Positions 45,386 through 59,938 of a DNA stretch of 64,000 nt are shown here, piece by piece (position 1 is the first letter of the stretch; each line of letters starts with the position of its first letter). Position numbers and translations under genes: made by a program. The stretch comes from Crambe crambe (taxonomy: Eukaryota; Porifera; Demospongiae; Poecilosclerida; Crambeidae), in the NCBI GenBank assembly GCA_963924555.1, contig OZ004598.1, positions 3,868,501-3,932,500 of the forward strand, given 5' to 3'. The notes beneath the pieces were generated by a model that was not told where the DNA came from, searched no databases, and was given only the letters and a program-made list of their open reading frames with translations.

Positions 45386-45705
45386 GATTCGTTGTCATAC
45401 CATGACTTACAGCTTGACAGTGGGCGCTGTACTTATTATAGTGACGTCGAGTATACTGGATAACATTATTAAACAATGAAATTGGAAAGGATCGACGATC
45501 CACTAATCGATCGCGCATGCGCAATGCGCTTGCACTACCATAATAATATATAGATATAGATTATGCCACTACACTCAAAGGATAGTGTTCATAAAAATTA
45601 ATATCAAACTATACAGTGTTTTATTAGCTAGCTATAAAAAAAAGAGAGTATATTTTACATGTAATGATATTAAACTATTATTTAATATGGGTTATGGGTA
45701 TGGTG

Positions 45706-48700
45706 TCAATGATTGAGGATTGATTTTCTAGATTTCTGTTCTATGACTTTATCAATGGCTTTGAGTTCTAGCAAGAGCTGCTCTTTTCTGGACAAACTCT
45801 TTTCACAACTGCTGCTGCGTCTTCTTCGCTAATATGGAACAAAAAAACAACAACAACGTGCTAGCATACAATCAGCGGTGTCATCATACAATGTGGGGTT
45901 AGGAATGGAAGGTAAACAATTTTTTCCAACTAGAGTGTGCTTTTTCTCATTTCTTTTCCTATAATTCATCATAATTATCATAGCTAGAGGATAGAAAACA
46001 TTTAGAGAGTTTGTACGTATATATAAACACACTGATCTCTTCCAACAACTGATCTGAAAGACTGAGCAAATTCTAAATTAAGGATACACTGAGGACGGCC
46101 ATCTTGTCTTCTCTTCAAAGCTATTACATTACGGGAAAGTGAGTCGGGACCTTGATTTGTAGAGAGGTTATTTAATTCTCTTCTTGGAGGGTTTTTTTGT
46201 ATCAAAGGTTCCACTCTTCTATAGCAAGTCAATTCTCAACTAAATCCTGAATCTCATAGACCTAGTTGTGTGCTGGTTCTAATGGTGGTCTCTATCCCAT
46301 AAGTTAGAGGAACACATCTTAGCTGCTTTTAAATTAATAAATTTGATACAAGAGCTTTAACATATTATAGCTAGCCAAGTGTTGGCTAATGTTTTCACAC
46401 TTTATGCATAAATACTCACATTATTCCCTCTCTTCTCAGACTCCTGTCGGTGTGAATTGCCCTTTGACCTTGTCCTCCGGTGGTCCAGTGCAGAGTCCTC
46501 TCCTTCTGACATGCTGAAGGACTCAGCAGCTCCTGGAGTAACACTCCTGCTCTTCTCATTGGAACTATCATAATGGTACTGTCTCTGCCCCTCAAACTCT
46601 CGTGACATGGCAACAGGATCATGCCTACCTCGTCCTGGTTCTAACTCGGGGTGAAATCCAAGAACGGGTCTAGAATCAGAAGGAGACTGCCGATATCGTT
46701 CACGTCTTGAACGTTTATCGAAGAGCATTGAGTCTGGGCTTCTTTCTCTTCCTCTGTACCGCACTTGCTCATACTCCAATCGCTTACTAATGTCCCTTCC
46801 AAACTGGTCTGTTTCCATCTCACGAGGGGGAAACGGGGGGTGTGGTGAGTGATGGTGCGGAGAAGGGGGGAAGGGTGGACCTGGGGGCCTGCTGAAGAAG
46901 TGGGGGAGTGGATGGTGTGGGTGGTGAGGAGGAGGAGGAGGAGGAGGGTGGTGTCCACGATGCGGAGGAAGTGGGGGCCACCTCTCACCTGGGTGCTCCC
47001 CAGGAAGAGGGGGAGGGGGGAATGGAGGAAAGGAAGGATGAACGTGGAGCGGGTATAAGTCCTCTCGGAGACTTTCAAAGTGATGGGGATCTTCCTGTAA
47101 TCAAAAGAAGAATGACTGTCACAATCTGACTATCTCCACACTGATTTTCATCCCCCGAAATATTAGTACTAATGAGTCAAGGAAAGCTACAAGATCGACT
47201 AAATGTAATACTTTTAGCCTATTCCCATCCAACCAATTTGTCAATTCCTACTGAACAACACACCATACCTGCAAATCTGAATCATGTCTGGACCCATTAC
47301 TCAATTGAATACATCAATGAGTTTTACCCTTGCTGAACAGATGTACATGCATAATAGAAGGGGGGAAAAAAGAAGTACACCCAAGAAAATAAGCCTGGAA
47401 ATCTGAAGTGATCTGATAAATCAAGGTCTGATATCCAGTTGGCAGGTCACCAGTGACTTAATATTGACCACAAAAGTTGACAGGGACAAAAATGGGGACA
47501 TTGGGTGAAAGAATTTCCTTTATTGCAGTTGTTGCTCCTAGCACATAAATAGACTCACAACTGAAGACGATGACTCAGCAGATCGCATCCGCTTGGACTT
47601 GGAGCTCTTTGATGATTTCTTTGCTATTTTCTCATCTTCAGATTCACCCGACAAGCTCTCTCTTTTCAGTTTGGCCTTCTTCTTCCTCTTCGGAGGTGCC
47701 ACATCAGTCGAAACTTTCTGTCGCTTCCTCCCACTGGTCATTTCCTCTTCCTCGCCACTAGAAACCACACCCATTTCCTCCTGATTACTACTATCACTCG
47801 CCTTGTTACGCTTCTTCTTTTTTTTCCTGGAGAGAATACACACACACGTAGGTACATACATACATACATATATACCGTATTTCCTTGAATAATAGCCCTC
47901 CTTGAATAAACGCCTGCCTTATATAATCGCTGGGAGACTTCAAGCAACATAAGAAATACACGCCGGCCTCGAATTAACGCCTGGTCAAAGTTCAAAGTTA
48001 ATTTAATAGCTGCAAACCGCGCGCGCATGCCAGTTCGCCACGTGCGCATGAAGCTGCTAAATTTGTGTCGAAAAGATCTTGCTACAGTAGCATAACCAAA
48101 ATCAAAGCTGTAGAAACGACAGATACAAGTCTAAGAAGCAGGTAAGATCAGCTACGTATGATGCAGCAATACTATATATCCTCGGATAACGCTCGACTCG
48201 CCATTAATAATGCACACGCCACCTTGTGCATAATTATGCCCCACCGGCCCGCAGTACATTAATTTAATAGACGTCGGCCTTGTATAGAAGCCTGCCTCGT
48301 TTTGTAGCCGGGTATGAGAATTCTCTGTAAGAAATAAACGCCCGGGCTATTATTCAAGGAAATACGGTACATACATACATACATACATACATACATACAT
48401 ACATACATACATACATACATACATACATACATACATAATACAGGAACCAGGTGTTCAGTCTTCGGAAGACAACATTCACATGAATGTGATTACAGGGTTC
48501 TCCCCAGTGAAACTGATCAGAGCGGTGCTTGAATACCACATTAAAGGATTTTGATACTCTTAACTGTTTTAACCACATGAAAGAAAAATGGGCTCCATCA
48601 GAATGGTGTTGCACCTCTAACATGGAATGTTGCCTACTAAGTCTCAGCTAGTCTTTCGGAGATTTCACTTTTGGTGCAATTTGTCACATCATGTGTCCTC

Positions 48701-51700
48701 ATTTCAGAGGGTTCTTGTTGGTGAGGGGCAAATCACAAACTTTTATGATTTAAAATGATAAATACTCTCTCAAAGAAACACATACACTTTCTTTGACGAT
48801 TTCTTGCTTGTTTTTTCCCTTCCCTCGAACGAGTCCATGCCGACATTGTCCTCCTCTTTATCTGAATCTTTCAAGCTCTTCTGCGCCACAATATCACTAG
48901 TTGGAGCCAGCATAGGAGACCCTGCCTTCTTCGAGAACGATGACTTCTTCTTCTCCTTCTTGTTCTTCTTAGCTGTCTTAGTCGTCTCTTCAGGTGCTGA
49001 ATCAGCACCACTGTCCTTAGATGAACTCTAAAAGAAATACATGGAAGAGAATGATACAATCTAGAGGTATGATACCGTCAATCACACCCACCAGACCAGT
49101 TTCAGAGGAATTCAGTTAATCATGCCACATCAGTTCCAGAGGAATTCGATTCACGCATACTTACATACATACATACGTGATATACCATTTGGCAAGCACC
49201 AGGATTCCTGATGGGCCAGGCCCCGCTAGATATGGGCTATGTATAACACCTCCTTTACATGTGGTATGTTAGTTCCATACACTCGATTACTTCATCATTC
49301 ATTATAACTGCTATAACTTCTAAATTCTCATAGAGTGGGTGTGCTAACGCACTCTCTGATGTGAAATTTGGTCAAGAGAACTCTTGGAGGAGATATTCGT
49401 AGGCCATAGCAAGTGAACAAAAATTTAAGCTCTATCAACTAATATCACCGGGCCCTCTCACTACGATCAGAGGATTTGACTCTATCGCACATACTTCATT
49501 TTTCTTCCTTTTGGTTCTCCCTCTTTCTCCTTTAGTCTTGGTTTTCTCTTCCTGCTTCCACGCCTCTGAGGAATCCTGAGGATCTGCTTGGTGCTGCTCC
49601 TTGTCTCCTCCTTCTATTTCCCATGGCACTCCTTCATGCTCTTCACTGTCAGGTGATCCACGATGATTCTTCTAGTCAAGTTCACATAATACATCTACTT
49701 ACATACTGTATATCATCTTCTGAATTTCAGTACTAACCAAACCTAGAGTGAATTTGCTCCTTATTAATAGGGAAGGTGGTCACTTTGGGGAGGTATTCCA
49801 GACTTCCCCCGAAGAGACCACCTCTTATAAAGCACCTATTCCAGACTTCCCTAAAGAGATCACCTCTTCTATAAAGCACGCACCTACTCCAGACTTCCCT
49901 AAAGAGATCACCTCCCCTATTCCAGACTTTCCTTACTCCCCTATGCCTTAATTGGGACATGGCAGGGAGAACTGGTCTCATAAGGGTGATCTGGTCTTAT
50001 AATAGGGTGATCTGATTGGACAGGTTTCATGGTTGTTATGGTGACTACCACAGTTAACAAAATGAAGTGACCAGTAAAAGGCCAACAGCTTGTCACAAGT
50101 CAAAATCCAGACAAAACACTATTTAATGAAGTGAAAAATGTGGCTGGTAGGGCAAATTAGTGGTTCATGTTTACATCAGTCCAGCTGCTGCTAGGGCATA
50201 TCACTACCCCTTTGCTATTATAAGATGTGTCTTGCACATTATGGCTTTGCTTTATCTAAAGCCCTGAGAGTGTGGACTTATTAATGGCAACCTTTGGTAG
50301 ACACCTTACATACCTTGGTCTTGCCATCCTGATCTTTTTTCCCATCCTCTTCATCCGAATCCCATTCAGTCGTCACAGTCCGGAGCCGGAACCAACCTTC
50401 AGACTCCTCTGCCACCTCAGAGGTGGGGTGGGACTTCTATATTATGTAGCAACATATCATAGATAAAAAAAAGGACAAGTTATTTCACATTAAAATCAGC
50501 ATGTGACTCCCTGAAAATCAGACACTCTTCTTATGACCCATTGCCATATACGTAGAATTGAATCCTCTCCTCCCAACTAAGGATATCAGGACACTTTTCA
50601 TATCAGGACACTTTCATATCAGGACACTTTTCATATCAGGACACTTTCATATCAGGACACTTTTCATATCAGGATACTTTCATATCAGGTCATTTTTCAT
50701 ATCAGGACACTTCATATCAGGACACTTTCATACAATAAAAAGACTAATTTGCTACAACCAAGGACTTCCTAACACTCTTGCAGGACCGATATTATCTATA
50801 ATCCAAGCCTAAAGGGATGACCAAAAGCTACTTGATAGCTTACTAGACAAGTGAAAGGGGAAAAAAATTTATGCTAAATAAAAAGGCCATGTAGTGTTAA
50901 TCTGTACTTTTACCTATAGCAGTTTCTGTGAACAAACATCAAAATTATGCTGCCTTCAATAATAATCCCTACATCACTGCCTCCCACCAAGCTGCTTTAA
51001 TTATTCATGTCAGTGTAAAAGTTCTGCTTGGTTTAGGCAGTGATGTAGGGATTATTATTGCAGGCAGCATAATCTTGATGTTTGTTCACAGAAACTGCTA
51101 TAGGTAAAAAGTACAGACTAACCCTACATGGCCTTTTTAATTTTTTTTCCTTTCACTTGTTTGCTTACTTTTTATACGACCTCATTTTTTTAAAATTTCC
51201 AATACTATCTGTTGCTAGGCTAGCCAAGTGTAGCAACACTTGACTTCAGTGGCAGCACAACGCCCCTTCTTTTTCTCAGACAAGCTTGAACGGGTGTGGT
51301 CGTAACACCATTTCATCATGGTGACACATGCGGTGGTAAAGTGGACACACCACGCTATGGGTTTCTATGGTTTTTGTGATATTTTCGCGTACCAGGCCCT
51401 CCACAATCATAATAAAAAAGGAGGGCCTGGGGACAAGGCCATTATATCTCTGCACTTTGACCTTAAACAGGTTTCTACCTGACATACTTCATATGGAGAG
51501 AATGAAGGACCTAGCCGCAGGGGAAATGGACCGCCATCACGGAGAGGAGGAAATGCCATGTCCCGTGGGTGTGGTCTCCCTCCAGGAGGCCCCAAATGAG
51601 GAGGCAGAGGTCCTGTGCACATAAGATACATGTTGTTCATTTTCATGTACAATAGGTCCTTGTATGCTAATTGGAGGGACAGACCCATACAAGGGACAGA

Positions 51701-53794
51701 CCCATACAGCATGAAATTTTCATGGGGTAAATTTTTGTGGATTTGACAAGGGGAAATAACAAAAATTTTAAACCCCATGAAAATTATATGCCATACAGTA
51801 TTCATGTACCTCCATGGTGCATGAAGTCATGAGGTCCGTGCATGGGACTAGGGTACCCAGGGGAGAACATATCATGGGGTGACAGTCCTCCATGCATGTG
51901 TGGACCCCGAGGAGGACCAGGTGGGGGAGGACCCCCGGGATAACTTGGAAGTCCAATGGGTTCACGAGAGGGTTTCCTGTCTCTGGAATGCTCCGGTTTG
52001 GTGTGCATGAATCGACAGTTGACACCCCAACTACACTTCCCTGCAGGTGGAAAAGGGAGAGTTGTAACTCAAAAAACTTCTCCTAAAGTCCTTGATTATA
52101 ATTCCTATAACTTTCTCGGTTTTTAACCGAATTTCAAATTTCAAATACCAGCAGAGAGAGTGGATAATCAGCTCTCTGTCGATGCATTAAAATTTGGTTA
52201 AGAATTGAGAAAGTCATAGCAGTTAGAGTGAATGATCAAGGGGCAAGGTGAATGCAATAGACTTATTTGGGACGCAATACTGAAAGCCTCCCTATTAGGG
52301 ACATTATTTTTCAAGGAACCAAACAAACCATACTGCTAATTCAAATTGAACTTCTGAAGAGTGGAAATCTCAAAAGAGCTGGTCTCAAAGTGTCCACTAA
52401 AATAGAGCTTCCATTTTAAAATTTTCATGGTGATTCCACACAGAGCTAGAAGCATATTCTCATCAAATCATGTTTGACTAACTTATGTAAATGCAATTAG
52501 TGTTTTCAGACACTGAATTGAAGTTGCTAACATGCAAATTACAGTAAACTAGCAATTTCAATCAATTATGATACATTATAACAATAGCAGTTATAGTGGG
52601 GCAAGGTGAATCCAAATAGACTTTAGACTGAATCTTTTTGCCCACCAGGGCTTGTGTAACCGTATTACAGCAGGTCAGGACATGTACATGCATGCACATA
52701 CCAACACCATGTGAGGTCAGGACATGTACATGCATGCACATACCAACACCATGTGGGTGGAGTTGGTAGATGGGGTGCTATAATGAGATATTATTTATTC
52801 TTCTTCTTACCATATATGAAATGACGACAGGGGGTTGGGATTCTTTCCCTGTCCCCTTCAGGTCCGTCCCTGCTCCTCCCCCCTCCCCTCTCACTGGATC
52901 TTGGGTATCGATCCTTATGGTGACAATGGGAATGAGACCGAGAACGTGACCTGGAACGCGACCTGCGTCGAGACCTCCTTCTCTCGGCACTCCGATCCGA
53001 TTCTGATTCGCTAGAATCTCTTCTTCTCTCTCTCCTTCTCTCCCTGTCACGCCTCCGTTCATGTTCTCCCTCCCTCTCCCTCATCTCCCCCTCCTTCTTC
53101 CTTCGCTCATCCCTCCCGGACTCACTCCGACTAGCTTCCTCCTCTTCCTCCTCCTCTCTCTCCTCTTCCTCCTCCTCCTCTGAGTAAACATGCCCTTTTC
53201 TGTGCCCGTCAACAGACTCCTCACGGATCTCAGAGGCTTTGGATGATGTCTTGCTACTACCGGGACTATTGACCTTGTCTTCAACTATCTCTTCTTGCTC
53301 AGGATCAGGATCAGCATTAGTGTTAGCGTTAGCATTAGAGTGTGTTGTGGAATCGTCAGAAGCAGAATCTTCTGCTTCTTTTTCAGACCTTTTGGTTGAT
53401 TTTTTGCCACTATCCTCATCTGATTCTGCAATCAGCAAAGGTGCATCTTATCATATGGTAAAGGGTCTTCACGTTTAAAAGTATCACCTCTGATCTCCCC
53501 TTCTTCATCTGATGTCACTTCACCTTCTTCAATGTCCTCCATGGCATGAACTTTGACTTCATATTCGTCCATTCCTTCCTTGGCCTGTTAATAATGATGA
53601 TAATCACATGACAGTCACATGATTCCATATTAGTTTACCTGAATGGTCGTTTCTCCTTCAACCAGTTCATCGTAATCCAATTCCCCTTGAGGGTTGATGT
53701 CAAAGTCATGTACTTCATCACTTGAAACTATCCCCTGGTCAGGATCTGGACTCTGACACAGACCTGCTTCTCCTTCGTCCATTTCCAATTCCAT
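45706..53794 (-). CDS. ZC3H18: Zinc finger CCCH domain-containing protein 18 orthologue (942 aa, 11 coding exons)
   Basis: Exons: 53639-53794, 53488-53584, 52811-53425, 51810-52040, 51488-51612, 50314-50433, 49495-49671, 48786-49027, 47559-47826, 46420-47094, 45706-45828. They total 2829 nt with consistent phases. The order is an acidic N-terminus (MELEMDEGEAG), an Asp/Glu/Ser region, an Arg/Ser-rich region (about 215-265), one CCCH finger (CRHFIYG, then KCSWGVNCRFMH; spacing C-x7-C-x5-C-x3-H) split by an intron, Pro-rich stretches, Lys/Ser-rich repeats, and a C-terminal helix (LLLELKAIDKVIEQKSRK). The single CWxxNCRF-type finger, the final LKA-hydrophobic helix and the overall length (human about 950 aa) match ZC3H18/NHN1. 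That nuclear protein links cap-bound transcripts to the exosome-targeting complex (family knowledge). Upstream of the ATG is a CCCCAG acceptor, so a non-coding first exon probably exists. The large introns carry several transposons. Confidence 0.87.
47873..48369. mobile_element. MITE with TACCGTATTTCCTTGAATAA ends, inside a (CATA)n tract
   Basis: The left end TACCGTATTTCCTTGAATAA and right end TTATTCAAGGAAATACGGTA are inverted copies. The interior has further diverged inverted segments (GAATTAACGCC, AATAAACGCC). The surroundings on both sides are TACATACATA repeats, so the element inserted into a microsatellite, with a TA-type duplication. 497 bp, in an intron of ZC3H18. Confidence 0.88.
48370..48437. 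repeat. (CATA)n microsatellite
   Basis: Seventeen or so ACAT units directly abutting the MITE. A shorter run lies on its other side (47850-47872). Confidence 0.95.
49785..49935. repeat. ~48-bp tandem repeat (CCAGACTTCCCTAAAGAGAT block)
   Basis: About three imperfect units, each with CCAGACTTCCC.AAGAGA.CACCTC followed by TATAAAGCAC, in an intron of ZC3H18. The region ends at about 50030 with GATTGGACAGGTTTCAT, a terminus-like sequence also present, inverted, at 41690-41735. Confidence 0.7.
50577..50742. repeat. 17-18-bp minisatellite (ATATCAGGACACTTTTC)
   Basis: About nine units alternating TTTTC and TTTC endings, in an intron of ZC3H18. Overlapping frames are repeat translations. Confidence 0.92.
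50850..51165. mobile_element. Fold-back element with ~110-140-bp arms
   Basis: The left arm (CAAGTGAAAGGGGAAAAAAA near 50850, AAAAAGGCCATGTAGTGTTA, to CACTGCCTCCCACCAAGC near 50990) pairs with an inverted copy from about 51028 to 51160, around a ~40-nt loop. Few mismatches. No coding capacity. Confidence 0.82.
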
Positions 53795-53876
53795 GAACTG
53801 GGGTAGGAGAATGATGAGCTCTCTTTACCTCGATCACCTCTGTTGATTCTAATAGGAAAAGAAGCACATGGAGATA
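53795..53876. promoter_or_regulatory. 5' flank of ZC3H18
   Basis: Short unique stretch between the first coding exon and a MITE. On the minus strand CTACCCCAG ends just before the ATG context, a likely acceptor of a 5'-UTR intron. Confidence 0.4.
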
Positions 53877-54368
53877 TACCGTAGTCACTGTAATTCAAGC
53901 GCCAGAAAATAATAATTCCATGTAGGTGTGGCGCTTAGCTTATGGCTTAAAAAATGCACTTCCTCTGCGCGTGGCGCTTAAATTACAGTGGCGCTTAGTT
54001 AATTGTAGCTTATCTGGACTGCAAAAACGTGGAGATGGCTGCTAGCAGTGCCAATCACTTTCAGCTGTCATTCAGCAGTGTTGTGAGGGGGTTTCACGTG
54101 TATCAGGCAGTTTGGACCCCAGTGCTCAATGCTGAATACCTAACACAGCAAGAACATGGCAAAAAAGCTCTTGATGGAAGTCTGTTTGGACGACATCACC
54201 TCTCAAAAAAGCTGCTTCAATAATGACCACGTGGGTTGCATTTATTTAAGCGCCGCCTAAAAATAATACAGGAAGAGGTGTGGCGCTTTTCTAATAACTA
54301 ATAAAATGTGATTAGTTGCTAGCTGGCGCTTAAATTATAGTGGTGCTTGAATTACAGTGACTACGGTA
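53877..54368. mobile_element. MITE with TACCGTAGTCACTGTAATTC ends carrying a host-like ORF
   Basis: The left end 53877-53900 and right end about 54340-54368 are inverted (TACCGTAGTCACTGTAATTC). Both subterminal regions repeat GCGCTTA/TAAGCGCC motifs. The flanks are TA-rich (GATA|TACC and GGTA|TATA), consistent with a TA duplication. 492 bp. It encloses a 65-codon frame described separately. Confidence 0.85.
54029..54223 (+). other. Short ORF inside a MITE, resembling the start of a HIRAN-like domain
   Basis: 65 codons reading VVRGFHVYQAVWTPVLNAEY and then diverging to a stop. The GFHVY..VWTPVL core resembles the beginning of HIRAN-like domains in invertebrate proteins (family recollection, not a search). 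It is probably a captured exon or gene fragment rather than a functional gene. Confidence 0.4.
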
Positions 54369-55478
54369 TATACACAGACACAGAGAATGAGACTCCAAAT
54401 GGTGCCCACTGCACATGAATGGCTAAGGAATTCCCCAAAATTACAGAGCAAACCTCAAAACTGTGTCTGTTCTAAGGTATGCATTAGAGAAAACATTGAA
54501 CCTTTTCCTGCCACAGCCTTCACTTGTCCTAAAAATAACACATACATGCATGTACAGATATATAAGCTACATATCCCCCACTTGTACATTGCCCCTCCAC
54601 TTAATGATTATTGTCCCATACATTATAATGCAATAGGGTGATAGTCTCCTTTCATGGAGGTAGCCAAAGGAGGGAGAATAGGAGCACCCTCTCTACCCTC
54701 CCTCCCTCCATACCCCTTAAGTGGAAAGAATGAACCACTTACCTTACCATTCCGATGAAGATACTCATAGCTAAAAATGCTGGCATTTTTTTTTTAATTC
54801 CGTGGATAATACCAACTGATTGAAGACTTCACTTTCAACTATCACAACTAGCTATGCTATACTAGCTAATAACTGACTACTTGAAACTCAAGCTAAATAG
54901 AATCTTCTTCTCTACGATACTTTTGCTCTTAAAAATGCTAGCAACAGGCCTCCACTTCGTCTAGCCTTGACCTAAAATACTACACACCAATGAACTTAAT
55001 GGCTGTATAGGCTAAAGTAGGTCCTCCATTTTAACAACTAAACATGAAGTTCTTTATAAATGTTTCCCTCCAGCTAATTACAGCTTAGATATAACAATCT
55101 ACACAATAAGTTTAGTAAGGCTACGATTCTATTCTATAATAACTAGCTAACTTGTTACTGTTATAGCTAGATAGATAGATAGTACTAGATAGATAGCTAG
55201 AGCTATTAAACATGATAGCTTGGATAGGTCTGGCAGATGCTAGCTACTCACTCACGTCAGTAACTTTTGAAGGATCGTAAAGAAAGGTCATTCAGTAAAG
55301 ACTTGATAACACTGAGATCAGGCGCTTCCGAAACCTCAGGTAACGCCCTACCCCTAACTTGAGCCCCTAGCTTGAGCCCTAGCCAGCCATAGGTAGCCAG
55401 CCGATATTTAGGAAAGGATCGCCAGAAGAACAAAACAACAACATAACAATATCGATCGAATCGTCAACAAACTTTGCA
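54369..55478. other. Intergenic, no gene seen
   Basis: AT-rich with CTAGCTA-type runs (55130-55205). The last ~100 bases form the 5' flank of the NUDT8-like gene. No exon was recognised. Confidence 0.45.
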
Positions 55479-56490
55479 ATGAAAGAAGACGAGTTGCGGT
55501 GGAATGAGTTCTTAGGAGACGAAAACAAGGAGAGAGTAATCGAAAAGCTGAAGAAGAGACAACTCAGGAGTATTTCAAAACTAGGAGATAGAAATCCAGG
55601 TGATGCAGCAGTCTTTATCCCACTAGTGTCTATTGGAGGGACTCCATCTGTGCTATTCACAGTACGTTCAAACCAGCTCTCTAGGCACAGAAACCAAGTA
55701 AGGTAAGGTCAAAAGTTCACTGTATATATTTGTATGGTGTTGTATAATCCTAATGCTATGTATTTTTGTTGTTTTATTTGTTGTTGTTGTTTTTTTTGTT
55801 TTTGTTTTTTTTGTATTTTGTTTTTTCCTAGCTTTCCAGGTGGACTTGCTGATACTGCCGATCACTCTCCCAGAAGCACTGCCCTCCGAGAGGCAGAGGA
55901 GGAGCTTGGCATTAAATCATGTGATGTGGACATATGGGGACAGTTGAATAGTGTCCCTGATACAACACATAACATCACACCTGTTCTTGGTTATGTTAGA
56001 AACTTTTCATTCAAGGCACTCAAGCTGAATCATGCTGAAGTACGTTGAACTACATATCTTTTAACATAACCTCAGTGCAAAATTTCTGTGGGGTGAAATT
56101 TTCATGGTTTAGCAAAAATTGAAGTGTGAATCCCACTATATCTTTCCAGCTGCCCATCCTATGGTCATTATTGATAGCCTGTCCAGACACGAAAGCAAAC
56201 AGCCTAATCATGATAATGCAGTCATTCTACAGTCTATATACAATGGGGTTGGGTTAAACATGCAATCTGATCATAATTACCAGGTGAAGTCTGCCTTTAC
56301 CCTCCCTCTGTGGCACCTGGCTGACCCTCTCAACAGCCGCTACACCCAGAGCAGAAAACTCTCCTTCAGGTCTCCCGTCTATCTCGGAGGTCCAAGGAGA
56401 ATTTGGGGGATGACTGCATTTGTTCTAGATATGACCTTAATGCTCCTGTTACCACAGAAACTGTACAAACCCATCAGTTTGAGCAGATAG
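55479..56490 (+). CDS. NUDT8: NUDT8-like Nudix hydrolase (CoA diphosphatase), 212 aa, three exons
   Basis: Exons 55479-55702, 55832-56039 and 56284-56490 join with phases 2 and 0 (donors GTAAGG and GTACGT). The protein has the CoA-pyrophosphatase signature upstream of the Nudix box (VLFTVRSNQLSRHRNQVSFPGG), reduced in spacing but in order, and REAEEELG at residues 94-101, the catalytic glutamates of the Nudix helix. The C-terminal FTLPLWHLADPLN, YLGGPRRIWGMTAFVL is characteristic of NUDT7/NUDT8. The family hydrolyses CoA to 3',5'-ADP and 4'-phosphopantetheine. NUDT8 is mitochondrial and NUDT7 peroxisomal. Here no C-terminal SKL and no obvious presequence are seen (start MKEDELRWNEF), so location is open. 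Length is close to human NUDT8. Convergent with FBXO9. Confidence 0.87.
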
Positions 56491-56999
56491 TACTTTTATG
56501 TCCTGTGTCTAGCACTGAGTCAGAGATAATAATGGTATGCTATTTATATCATCAGCACAGCTTTCATTTAAAAATAAAATTTTATGATACATGTTTTTAA
56601 AAAGTCTTTTTTTTTGAAAGAGAAGTGAGTCACTTTAGCATGCCGACTGAATTTATAGTAAAGCTCTTGACTCTAGAGAAGTAGAAAGGAGTGTACATGT
56701 AGTTGATGGAGAATTCACATGTTTGCTCTTGACCTGTTGGTCTGCAATAATGAGAGTGCAATCATCATGAGTCATGACTTCATATATCAGCATACATGGA
56801 ACCTAGGCATTCTTCCCTTTACAAGGTAACTATTAGCCATCAGTCCCAGATTGTAATCTGCATGCTGTTTTGGTCATATCTTTAGGACTTGGGACTGATG
56901 TAAAACCTCCGAATAATGAACACACTTGGGACCCAGCCTTTTGTCCTTCAGTTGCAGAGGGGTTGTCCTCTTTTGGAGGTTATTTTGCATTAGGGTGTA

Positions 57000-57160
57000 C
57001 AGTGGAACCTCCAATAAAGGACCCTCCAAGAAGAGGACAACCTCCTAACAAAGGATGCTCTTTTGGGCCCCTTTCCCATAGCTTTATACATTTTAACCTC
57101 TGAGAAAAGGACAACCTCTTTACAAAGGACAAGGTGACTGTGTCCTTGGAGGTTCCACTG
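57000..57160. mobile_element. 161-bp MITE with CAGTGGAACCTCCA ends
   Basis: CAGTGGAACCTCCA on the left is matched by TGGAGGTTCCACTG on the right. The interior repeats AAAGGAC. A similar element with AGTGGAACCTCT ends is at 63142-63258. Such ends are widespread in Tc1/mariner-derived MITEs of invertebrates (family knowledge). Confidence 0.85.
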
Positions 57161-57238
57161 CTTGTCCTCTTTCAGAGTGATCAGAGGTTCTACCGTAGTC
57201 ATCGTTCCTGCTTCACTCACCCAAATGTTGTAATCCTA

Positions 57239-59792
<2,554 letters not shown>

Positions 59793-59938
59793 GCTAGCGC
59801 ACCAGCTGTTTATAAGTGTGCATCAATTAGAAACACACGATTTAACCTTTGACCCCAACGTTTTTAGCGCGTGCTCAAACAATACAGTTGCAGTGGGTGC
59901 AGCCTAGCCATTTTCAGCTGCCAGCAGAAGACTTGAGT
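59793..59938. promoter_or_regulatory. Shared bidirectional promoter of FBXO9 and PLRG1
   Basis: Only 146 bp separate the two divergent start codons. Both 5' UTRs and core promoters must fit here unless non-coding exons lie elsewhere. The right part has GCAGTGGGTGCAGCC. No TATA box is evident. Confidence 0.65.

Noticed and set aside
46849..47129. Plus-strand frames rich in Glu/Gly/Trp
   Set aside because: Antisense shadow of the Pro/His-rich ZC3H18 exon 46420-47094.
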